64,000 nt of DNA from Melanocharis versteri (taxonomy: Eukaryota; Chordata; Aves; Passeriformes; Melanocharitidae), in NCBI GenBank assembly GCA_013397845.1, contig VZTG01001889.1:45596-109595 (forward strand), in the 5' to 3' direction. How positions within the stretch are numbered: position 1 is the first letter of the stretch; every line of letters begins with the position of its first letter. Made by a program: the position numbers and the translations under genes. Below the pieces are notes generated by a model. That model worked only from the letters and a program-made list of their open reading frames with translations. It was not told where the DNA came from and made no database searches. Below are positions 40,983 to 64,000 of this stretch, in pieces.

Positions 40983-41690
40983 TGTGCTGGATTATTGACC
41001 CTGGATGGATATCAGGGTCCCACCACAGCCCCCCTGTCACCCTCAGCTGGGCAGTGGGGAGAAAACATAACAAAAGGCTTGTGAGTCAGAGTAAGGACAA
41101 GGAAAAAACACTCAGCAATTACTGTCACAGGCAAAACAGATTAAACTTCGGGGGAAATTAATTTAATTATTTAATTATTCAATTTATTGTCTATCAAATC
41201 ATAGTAGGATAATGAGATATGAAAACGAAATCTTTAAACACCTTAACTCCACCCATCCCCTCCTCCCAGGCTTAACTTCACTCTGATTTTCTCTTCTTTC
41301 TCTTCTAGCTGCAGTTGTGAAGAGTTTTTCCCCAGGGCACTGCCATTGTTGCCAGTGGGCTGCGCCTCGTCCAGCAGTAGGTCCCTCTTCGAGCAACTGG
41401 CGTCCAGCAGCAGGTCCCTCTTTGAGCAACTGGCGTTGGCTCCATCAGGCATTGGGAAATCTTCCAGCAGCTTCTCACAGAACCCAGCCTTGTATCTCCC
41501 CACTATCAAAACCTTGCCATGCAAACCCAACACAACTGGTGACTTTCTCATCACACAATGATGCAGTTTTCCACCATGATTCACCCTGAGTAGAGCAAAG
41601 GTTAAATTTTTCTGTGATTTGAGCATTTTCTCTTCCCTGATTCCAGTTTTAGTGCTTTCCACCATAATCACTGGGGAAATCTCTGTGTCT
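40983..41690 (-). mobile_element. ERV LTR, partial or solo, between IL13 and IL4
   Basis: Read on the minus strand, the block holds CACAACTGCAGCTAGAAGAG, GTTTAAAGATTTCG, TCTCATTATCCTAC, a poly(A) signal AATAAA (plus-strand 41,183-41,188), ATTTCCCC, TCTGTTTTGCC and GTGACAGTAATTG. It ends GGGTCAATAATCCAGCACA near 40,983. This order matches, from memory, the 3' half of an LTR family abundant in passerines. The 5' edge is uncertain. A 142-codon minus-strand open frame (41,243-41,671) lies entirely inside it and is treated as LTR sequence. No retroviral protein domain is seen. Confidence 0.65.
41371..41436. repeat. 33-bp tandem duplication inside the LTR
   Basis: Two adjacent 33-bp copies (41,371-41,403 and 41,404-41,436) differ at two positions. 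The unit begins CCAGCAG and ends GCAACTGGCGT. Confidence 0.9.
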
Positions 41691-42850
41691 GCAGGATGGG
41701 GCTACTGTCTCCATGCCCTTCTCGAGCATCACTTTTAGGCAGGGATCCTACCACCACCACCACCACTCATCTCAGACCAGTGGGACAGCTCTGGGCATGC
41801 CAGTGAGGACCCACCATCCCTGGAGGCCACGGATGCAGTCACACAGCCAGAGCATGCTCCCTTATCTGCTCTCCATAACAGGGAGGTAGGAAACAGCACA
41901 GCTTTCCACTGGCAAATCCCTCACAAAGGTCTTTCTGAGTCAGTGACTTCACCTAACTTCATCCGGGGCATCTTGGAACCAGACAAACAAAATTATTCTC
42001 AGTTTGGCTACTCCCAGATTCATCAAGTGCTCACAAATTTTTATCTGGTGGAAAGTTGCTGTTTGAGTTAGAAAAATCCCTATTAGTTATTACAAAACTC
42101 CAAAGTTTCCCAGCTCAGCATTTCTCAGTGCCATTTCCTGTGGCAGTACCGGTTGGTGGGGCTGGCAGAGCCCATTGCATGAAAACTTGGGCTGTTGTTC
42201 CCCAAGCAGGGCAGGATGGACATGGCAGCCTCCATCTCCCTGAAATGCTGGAATAGGGCCACAAACCCCCAGTTTCCCAGCACTGACACAGCAGGACTAC
42301 CCATATCAGCTCCCAGCACACAACCCTGCAGGATGCCACACTGGTTTGGGGATCCTGTTTGGTCAGGAGGGCCCTCCACTCTCCACGAACCCCCCAGGGT
42401 GATGCCCTGCTCCTGCCCAGGTTTGTCCCCACATGGCTCTGCCGTACTTTCTGTTTCTCCCCAGGTTAAGAAACTCAGGGACAGAAATCAGTGTGCAGAT
42501 GAAGGATGCTTTACATGGTCTGGAGATATTCAAATGAAACATGACAGAAGAACTTGCAGGATACTCAGAAGAAAATTTTTAAAAATGTATTGTTATTGGA
42601 GTGTGCCAGAACAGTGGGTTACCCAGTTTAACCACTTCCAATTCACAGTGTAGAGAAAGCCTTGAGATATGGAGAAATGGAGAATCCCCAAACGAGGCAA
42701 CTTATATATTGTGTGTGACCTGACTCCTGCCACTGTCATCTTACAGTGGAAATTTCATAATGCAAGATCAGAAGAAAATTTTGACTTGCACAAAAAAGAG
42801 CTGTTGCTCTCCTAATCGGGAGCAACTTTGGAAAGTGCCTATAAGGGAAA
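41691..42850. other. Intergenic between LTR and IL4 promoter, no gene recognised
   Basis: A short (CCA)n tract lies around 41,750-41,765. An exon-like open stretch at 42,465-42,653 is discussed as a finding; no partner exons were found, so it is not called as a gene. Confidence 0.45.
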
Positions 42851-42856
42851 AATAAG

Positions 42857-42876
42857 TTTTTCCTTCTGGTTCAGCA
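42857..42876 (+). promoter_or_regulatory. Composite NFAT and Maf half-site in IL4 proximal promoter
   Basis: TTTTTCC (NFAT core, 42,857-42,863) is followed by CTTCTGG and TTCAGCA (Maf half-site, 42,870-42,876). Human IL4 has the same arrangement, TTTTCC then GGTTTCAGCAA, just upstream of its TATA box. Here the elements lie about 110 bp upstream of the start codon. An AATAAAT stretch (42,887-42,893) may serve as the AT-rich core promoter. Conservation is judged from memory of the human promoter. Confidence 0.55.
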
Positions 42877-42984
42877 ATTTTACAGTAATAAATTGAGGTG
42901 CTTCCTCCAGAAAAGTGCACACAAGGTACCGATCACCAAACAATCCAGAGACTAAGAGCTGAAGGGGTCCAGCCAAAGCAGGCC

Positions 42985-45135
42985 ATGAGTATCCTGGTCC
43001 AGGTTCTGCTCACCTTCCTGGCACTGTCGGCCTGCGTGGGTGATGCGGTCACTCCATGGACACACACACTACAGACAAACATGCTGAAGGAGAGCATCAG
43101 GCTGCTGGACCAGCTCCAGCGGATGGAGGTAGGGCTGGTTGGTGCTTTACCCACTGATGGGAGGGACAGACTGTTTCACCAGGCTTGGAGGGACCGATGC
43201 TGAGTCAAAGGGAGGTGATGAGCCCGGGGCTCAAAATGCTCCTGGAGCCTGGTGGGTGGACAGATGTGTGTCTGTGTGTGCACGTCAGGATGGATCCATG
43301 TTGTCTGGAGCCTGATTGCTCCTCTCCTTTTGTGTCTTGGTAAAGGTTTCCTGTAACAAGATGAATGTGACAAATATTTTTGCAGATGATAAGGTAAGAA
43401 AAAAATCCAACCATATAGCCCTGATGGGTACCAGGAGAGGATGCTGGGAGCCAGAGGAGAGTACAGGGCAGTGGGAGGCAGGCAGGAAGCCCAGGATCCT
43501 GCCTGTCCTGGTGTAGTGCTGTGGAGGAACAAGGAGCCCACTGTGAGCCCTCCAGCACAAACGCTGGGCTGCCCAGATGGTTCTCACCACTCTTTGTGCC
43601 CTGCACAGGTGCCCTCACCTTCCCACACCCATGTCCACCTCCAGTCAAAGCAGCATTGGTGGCTTCTGGCCACCCTGGGGACAGGGAGAGGCCAGAGGAT
43701 GGGCAGGGATGGGCACCTGTGCTTGGGCAGCAAACAGGGGTTTCAGCTTTTCAAAAAGGAAGAGAGGAACTTCTCCCTTTGCCTTGGAGTGCTGTCACCA
43801 GCTCAGACACCTACACATGCCTTTTGCACAGCATCTCGAGCGCTGGATAGACACAGTACTCCTCTTTAGCCCCTTATCTGGGGGAAGGCTCTGCAGTTAG
43901 CACAAGATGCAATAGCAGATAATAAGGCCTCTTTCTGCTCTGAAAACTGCTGCCTAAGCCAAGCTCCCCAGCTCCCTAGTTCCTGTTTTCACAGAAAGCC
44001 CATGCCTTTACCTCACGCCACACCAGGTGGCATCTGAGGGGTACAGTGGCCTTCCCTGGGGGCTGCGTCTCAGCAACCCTCAGGGGACCCAAACACCCCT
44101 TCTGCCACAGGGAGCAGCCCTGGTAGTGAGAAAAGATGCCTAAGATGCTGCACAGCCCCATACTCACAGCCGCCCATGCTCACTTGTTTGACAATATTGT
44201 TCGGGTGAAAGCTGAGATAGAGCAGGCAGCACTGGGAGCGTCCCCCAGGGAAGAAAGTCAAATCGTTTTTTTTATTGCCACCGGCACTTGACTTATTAAC
44301 TCCTCATCTTCCACGTGTCTCTGCTACAGGACTTCTCAAAGCCCCTAATGAAGGCAAACTCTTCCCAGGTGCTTTTGTTATTCCTGTAGCACCTCTTCCT
44401 GCTCAAACCAGCTTCACTCCCAGGGAACCTGCAGGGAGCAGCTTCACAGGGTCCCACATCCACACCTGCAGCAGGAGCACAGTGCTCCATCACAGGGCTG
44501 CTCGCTGCTGTGCCACACTGCCACAGCTTCTGCCAGGGGTTGATTCCTCCTCACCAGGAAAGGGATAGGAGCAGAGCCAGGTGTACATAGATGGAGCTGG
44601 GAAGGTTCAGGGAGGCTTTGGCACCTCAGACCACAATTTTCACCTATCCTTTAGAATAGAAATATATTATTTGTAGTGTTTTAATCTGCTGCTAATAAGC
44701 CATGACTATACAAGAGTTTTTAAAAAAGTCATGCGTCTTTTCCCAGAGAGGTAACAATATGGAGATCTTGTGCAAAGCTGCCACAATTGCTCAGGAAGGC
44801 CAGAGCTGCCACAGGTACCTCGAGGGCATTTACCACAACTTGCTCAGCCTGGTCTGGGGGACCAGAGCAGGGCACAAGGTGAGGCAAATTCTCCCTGCAC
44901 TGCCCACAGCCCTGAAGCTTCTCCCTTGGTCACTATTTTTGTTTTACTCTCCTACCACTGTTAGCAGCCCAACCCAAGCTGCAGAACCCAATCCTACCAC
45001 AGCAAGCTTCCTAACAGACCCTTTTTCCCATTCCAGAAGCCATGTCCTGTGGCAGCAGGCAGCACCACTTCACTGAAGAATTTCCTCAAGGAATTACATC
45101 AAGTCCTCCAAGAAGAGTATAAGAGTCAGAAGTGA
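42985..45135 (+). CDS. IL4: Interleukin-4, complete, 4 exons
   Basis: IL-4 is the secreted four-helix cytokine that drives type-2 helper T cells and acts through IL-4 receptor alpha. Exons are 42985-43128, 43346-43393, 44747-44878 and 45037-45135. All introns are phase 0 and exon 2 is 48 bp as in mammals, giving 140 aa. The signal peptide is MSILVQVLLTFLALSACVG. Exon 2 is VSCNKMNVTNIFADDK, with C51 and an N-glycosylation site at N55. Exon 3 has ILCKAATIA (C73) and C85, matching mammalian FCRAATV; exon 4 starts KPCPV (C111), matching SCPV. Four mature cysteines fit two of the three human disulfides; the terminal human pair is absent. An in-frame ATG at 42,898 lies in the promoter or leader and gives no signal peptide, so 42,985 was chosen. 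Confidence 0.93.
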
Positions 45136-45181
45136 AAAACCACTTATTTTGTTTTTAAACTATGACCCTATTTTTCAAAGA

Positions 45182-45190
45182 TTATTTATA
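45182..45190 (+). promoter_or_regulatory. AU-rich instability element, IL4 3' UTR
   Basis: TTATTTATA fits the AU-rich nonamer consensus and lies about 47 bp after the IL4 stop, just before the poly(A) signal. It suggests a rapidly degraded mRNA. Confidence 0.6.
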
Positions 45191-45201
45191 ATAATTCTTT
45201 A

Positions 45202-45207
45202 AATAAA
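45202..45207 (+). terminator. IL4 polyadenylation signal
   Basis: AATAAA about 67 bp after the IL4 stop, followed by a T-rich and then GTGCTGG stretch, gives a very short 3' UTR as in other IL4 genes. Confidence 0.75.
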
Positions 45208-45224
45208 TGTATTTTTGGACTAAA

Positions 45225-46290
45225 TGTGCTGGCGTTGCATAGGACATTACACAAGGCAACAGTTATAAGAGAGTTCCAAGTTTATGGGAACAAGGATGGT
45301 GTGGCTAGGAATTGCCAAAACACTCTGTGCTGCTATGGAATTAAACTCATGCTAACATGAGGAATACAGGTCCAAGCAGAAGGAAAAGCCCAAGAGAAGG
45401 CCAGGCCACAAATGGGGCGTGCTCCTAAAAGTTGGGAACTCAAAAATAGATGGTTGAGCTGCAAATGGAGAAGCAGGTCTGGAGGTAAGCAAGTTCTCTC
45501 CTCACTTTACTTATATATATATAATATATATATATATATATGGCACAGCCCTTTGTCACCCAGGAGTAAGGAGGCCAGGACTGCACAGGGTTTGGTTCAA
45601 GCATCAGCTTAGTCACAGGACTCTCAGGAGCTGCAGAGGCTGCAGACCATGGAAAACCTGGCACCTATGGGCTGAGCAGGCTGGGGGGCCACAGGCATTG
45701 CCAACCAACACAGCTCATGCAGCAAAGGAAACAGAGCTGAACATTTCCAAGTACTGCAGGTAAATTCACACCATCTGTGTGTGTACAGGGGGTGGCTGGC
45801 TTGCGTAACACAGGAGACAAAGCCAGGATAGAGTGCAAAGCCTTCTCTCCATCAGCTGCACCCCCTCTGCAATGCACCCACCAGAAGAGGCAGAGCACTG
45901 ACCATGCAGGGACCCAGAAGCTGCTCTTGCAGTGCCCTGGCTCAGCCCAGAACCACCTCAGCAGAGGACAGGCTTGAACAGGGGCTCAAGCAGCTCCTCA
46001 GGCACATCTCTAGATCTGCAGCCTCATCCCATTGGTTTTCTCTGCAGTCTTGCAAAGAATCCTCTTGTTCTGCCCTGTCCATCTCTTCCACAAGGTCTTG
46101 CTGCCCTTTGCCCTGGGGCTTGGCAACAAGGTTCTCACACATCCCACACTCCCTGCATGAACTTCTCCAGAGTGCCGTGCAGCTCATAGCACAGAGGCAT
46201 CTCACCCACCCTTCCTCACCCAGCTCCTGACACAACTGAGTTAAAAAGATGTGCTATGTATAATGTCATTTGGAAAACATGCACACAGGT
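45225..46290. other. Intergenic between convergent IL4 and KIF3A
   Basis: No gene was recognised. A (TA)n microsatellite lies at 45,511-45,541. The short frames on both strands (45,404-46,235) have no recognisable motifs. Confidence 0.5.
45511..45541. repeat. (TA)n microsatellite
   Basis: Alternating TA over about 31 bp with one break (TATAATATA) lies about 300 bp downstream of the IL4 poly(A) signal. Confidence 0.9.
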
Positions 46291-49200
46291 TGGAATTAGG
46301 AATTAAGTATTTTATTTCATGGTATGAACATGCTCCAGGGACACAATATTGATATATACAGTATAATGAATTAACTTTAATAAAACAAGGAATAGTCAGA
46401 AATAAACAGAGTCAAAAAACCAATAAACGGGAAGACAAATTACACAAACAGACTAGCAGTTTTTCCCTCTATACAGGCCTTGCTAAGCTGAACTGTGAAG
46501 AAAGGTGAAAGCTGGACATGTGCAGACAGTGTAGTCAGTGAAAGGCACTAAGGACCATTTCCCCTCCTCTTAAAGGATTAGGAACAAGTTAAATATGAAA
46601 TAATTCATTTACACAACATTAAACAACATAAAGCAAAAAACTCATTGTTAAGGTCAATGTTCTGGAATGAGGAGAATCTTCTGATAGCAAGATGCAAAGA
46701 TGAGCACACACAGTGTATGTTATGTAATATGAGTTTTGATAAATACTATAGAGCACATACTGACCTGCAATGAGAAAGGCTGTATTTAGCTCTTAAAAGT
46801 CCACATAAATCAAATCCTTTCCTTATTAAAACACATTATGGGCCCATTAGGCATTCACAGATTGGCAGGACTATAGAGAGGGCCCATGTGGTAAATCTAC
46901 AAGCCAAACTCCCCAGTTCTACAGGAAACTTCCCAGAATTTCAACAAAACACACCAGTTAACAGGTGAGCCACACTGATAGGGCACATGATCATGACAGT
47001 GTTCCACTTCAAATAAAGTCTTCTTATAGAGCAGACAATTTGCCCTCCAAGCCTCTGTAACAGGAGATAACCAGTTTCTAGAATCTGCCAATTAAAGATG
47101 TGCAAGCAATTACTTATTGTTTTCCCCTGCTCCAAGGATCACTCAAAGATGCAGAGTACTAAGGTTTTCAGCAGCAAGACTGTTATGTTAATTGTAAAGC
47201 ATATGCCTTTAAGTTTAAAATATTCAAAATATCTAAATATTTTAAATGGCGTGCCATGGTTCGCAGTGGTATCTTGAAGTGACTGATACAGGTAAAAGGA
47301 TTTTCAACGGCCTTTTTGAAAGCATGGTTCTGGTTTAACTCCCTTAAAACCAGATCATACAATAAACGTTAGCACAAGATGTAACACAAAAAGGAAACAA
47401 GTTATCCCTGCTTCTGAGAACTAGTACAGGCCACAGCTGTGCACCTATCTGCTTGGGCTCAGAACTGAAAGACTTTAGGCAGCATTTAAGCCATTTTCAG
47501 TCTGGATTTTTTGATGAGAAGTATGTAATAAGAGATAATCCAACTATATTCAAGCACATTCAAAATAAGGTCAGCTCTTCACAAGCAAAACCAACTACAA
47601 CTTCAATCAAGAAAGTTTCTGAGCATTTAGCTCTAAGTGCTACGCTAGAAAAAACAAATGCCAGTGTTTGCATCTGTATGTTGCATGAATTTAGGTGACA
47701 CTCCCTCCAACAGAGAGGGGAGCATGTTCTTCCAGGTCATGATCCTGAAAAAAAACATTAAAAACACCAGGAAAAAGCTTACAACTTGTTTAGAATAGCA
47801 CTGAATAGATCCTTCAGAGCAAAGTATGTCCTTATAAGACCAGTTTTAACTATTAAAGATCCTGTCACAGACCTGCTACAGACCCCAAGGTACCTCCCAA
47901 TAACCACCCTAACAGGAAGAAAGGGCATTTAACTTCTTTAAGTACTTCACAGGAACATTCTGGTAAAAGCAGATGTGGCTACTAGCAAGGACTCAGGACA
48001 CCTGAGGGGCTGTCTTGTTTTCTGTCACACTGAAGGACTCCATTTCTTCTGTCAGTAATCACAACTTTTAATCCTCCCGGTAACACTAAGATGAGGTCAC
48101 AGCTCATCCCCCTACCCTGGCACAGGAGCTGCTGAGATACCCACAGCTGATGGGATGAGTTATAAAACACACGAAGTCTGAAGGAGATGCATTTTCTCTG
48201 TGACACAAAAGCAACGTATTAAAATGATATGTGTCTATTAGCAGCATAAACATCAAATAAAAAGAGCAGCCATCACAAATAAATGGTTATTATCAGAGAC
48301 CAAAAATTTTTTTCTCTCACCAGAGCATAGCGAGAGATGCACACAGTATATATAGGAACACAGACAGCACTAGCTATCTATGTCAGGGGATGTTGTTCTG
48401 GGAAAATTGGGCAATTCATTCTGTTTTGCTGAAGGAGAGTCAAATTCATCCTCAGTGTAGAGCAGTGGCCCAGTGCCTTGCAGCCAGGGATGAGGAAATA
48501 GAGCCATAGTGCTCACAGCCCCATGGCTGACACCAAGTCCTGATCTTACAGCATCCTCCTTAAATCATCTCAGCCATTCAGATTGCAAAACTACTCGCAC
48601 ACAAATTCCAGCCCTGAAGCATAAAAAGCTGCCAAAGTAACATAGCCCTAAAAGAAGGAAAAAAAAGCTCTCTTTTTCCTTAAGATCCAAGGTCTCATTC
48701 TCTACAGTGCCAGCAGATCACAAACAAACTGATAAAAATAAAAGGACTATTAGACACCCTTGATTTCTGCTGCACTTAAACAGAGCATGGTCCCTTTTCA
48801 GAAATCTCAGACTTCTGTGGTTCATGTTTTTCCTATCCAGCTACTTTCTCTGTACAGCAAGACAGCAAATACAGAAAAGGAATGTGTATTTGACACACAA
48901 CACGATCGGGTTAACAGTCACAGTGAGGAATATTAAATAAAAAGATTTGGTGTTCTTAAAGATTTGCAGCAATCACATTCAAACACAGATCAGTGCAACA
49001 GAGGACAACAGTGAAAGCTGCCAGTTATGTGCAAAGCAGGGCATAAGTCAGATTTACCAGCTTAATTTTAGGATTTCATTAACTGTTTTGAACTAATACA
49101 TCTAGCACTTAAACACACATCTAGAACCCTTATCTTACATACATTTCAACAAGGATTACCAACAAGTTTCCCTGCACAACACATTTATTACATGGAATTT

Positions 49201-49392
49201 CACAACCATCAATCATATATACCAGTTTAATATAATGTTAGTAATACATATACTATACAGGCAACTAAGGAAAAATACATTTTTTAAAATTAAAAATTAT
49301 AGCCATGTCAAACTGTGCCATCTCTTGAATTCCATATTCTGGCCAAACCTTATACACTCACTGATTTTTACAGGAATTCTGACCAGGTCACA
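46290..49392 (-). other. KIF3A: Probable KIF3A 3' untranslated region
   Basis: From the KIF3A stop codon to AATAAA on the minus strand (plus-strand TTTATT, 46,311-46,316) is about 3.1 kb of AT-rich sequence without coding features. A long 3' UTR is usual for KIF3A. Earlier poly(A) signals may also be used, so the extent is inferred. Confidence 0.45.
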
Positions 49393-63323
<13,931 letters not shown>

Positions 63324-64000
63324 CTAAAGGATAAAATAAAAGAACAAACTCTAAGAAGCTGAGTCTTCTTTGAACTCTAACTGCAGTTTTACTTCATCCC
63401 TTCTTAGCCTGATAGGACCAAACACCTCTATTGTTATGGAGCTAAAGTTTTCCACCCACTCCAGTAGCTACTGGAGTACAAGGCTGGAGTAACAGAAATG
63501 CTGGGTAAACACAGCAAACAGGACTTAGCTGCTGCTTAATCCAGCCTGCAAGATGTCTAATAAAAAGTCATCTTGTTTGAAAAGGGCAATGACTAAAGCA
63601 TGGAATGCTAGTACACTTCAGTTCCACACACAAACAATGCAGGCAAGCCCAATTAATAACACAGCCAATCTACAGCACATGACATACACTAACAGCCAAT
63701 TTTGCACCACACATACACTAACAGCAAACCCAACTACTCCTGATCATTAAGCCACAGCAAAATGGTGTGAGGCTTCTACAGCAGAGCCACAGCAAACCCC
63801 CAGCTCTGAAACTGCAGATACAGCTACAATTTCGACTAAAGAATCAGCCTGCACAGGAAGGCATTCAGAAACATTACTGAGATCCCAGATTCTGGAACTC
63901 CAGAAATATCCCAGTTCTTAGATTTAACCTAGCACTGCAGAAAACTCGGGTTTTTGTTATCAAGCCACTGACATCACAGACTGGTGTCCTAGGTTAAAAA

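Noticed and set aside
47453..47698. An 81-codon plus-strand frame in the KIF3A 3' UTR
   Set aside because: Antisense to the probable 3' UTR, AT-rich, no recognisable motif.

Overview
This window is vertebrate genomic DNA, almost certainly from a bird and probably a passerine. The evidence is CR1 LINE fragments with the avian-type 3' end, endogenous-retrovirus LTRs resembling families common in songbirds, and compact introns. It covers the type-2 (Th2) cytokine locus in the order and orientation known from mammals: IL5 (-), RAD50 (+), IL13 (+), IL4 (+), KIF3A (-). The species cannot be fixed from the sequence.

Region by region: 1-5.4 kb is AT-rich intergenic DNA with a CR1 tail and a solo LTR. 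At 5.41-5.85 kb the first two exons of an IL5-like cytokine lie on the minus strand; no convincing exons 3 and 4 were found, so the gene may be broken or very diverged. 5.9-9.5 kb is intergenic and holds an LTR interrupted by a CR1 element. A CpG island at about 9.5-10.0 kb is the likely RAD50 promoter. RAD50 runs from 10,654 to 28,790 in 25 coding exons, all in phase, giving 1312 codons with intact Walker A, zinc hook, signature and Walker B motifs. About 7.4 kb of gene-free DNA follows. IL13 (36,544-38,490, 4 exons, 137 aa) and IL4 (42,985-45,135, 4 exons, 140 aa) come next, separated by a gap that holds a third LTR. KIF3A enters from the right end: 15 constitutive coding exons plus one in-phase cassette exon run from 63,323 down to 49,393. 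Its 3' UTR extends to about 46.3 kb and converges on IL4.

Functionally, the locus sets three regulated type-2 cytokine genes between two housekeeping genes: a DNA-repair ATPase and a ciliary kinesin motor. In mammals the RAD50 3' introns hold the locus control region for IL4, IL13 and IL5, and the preserved layout makes a similar arrangement plausible here. No unknown biochemical system was seen. The most unusual items are a perfect 26-bp hairpin in IL13 intron 1, the truncated-looking IL5, the KIF3A serine-rich cassette exon, conserved-looking cytokine promoter elements, and retroviral LTRs placed beside three of the genes.
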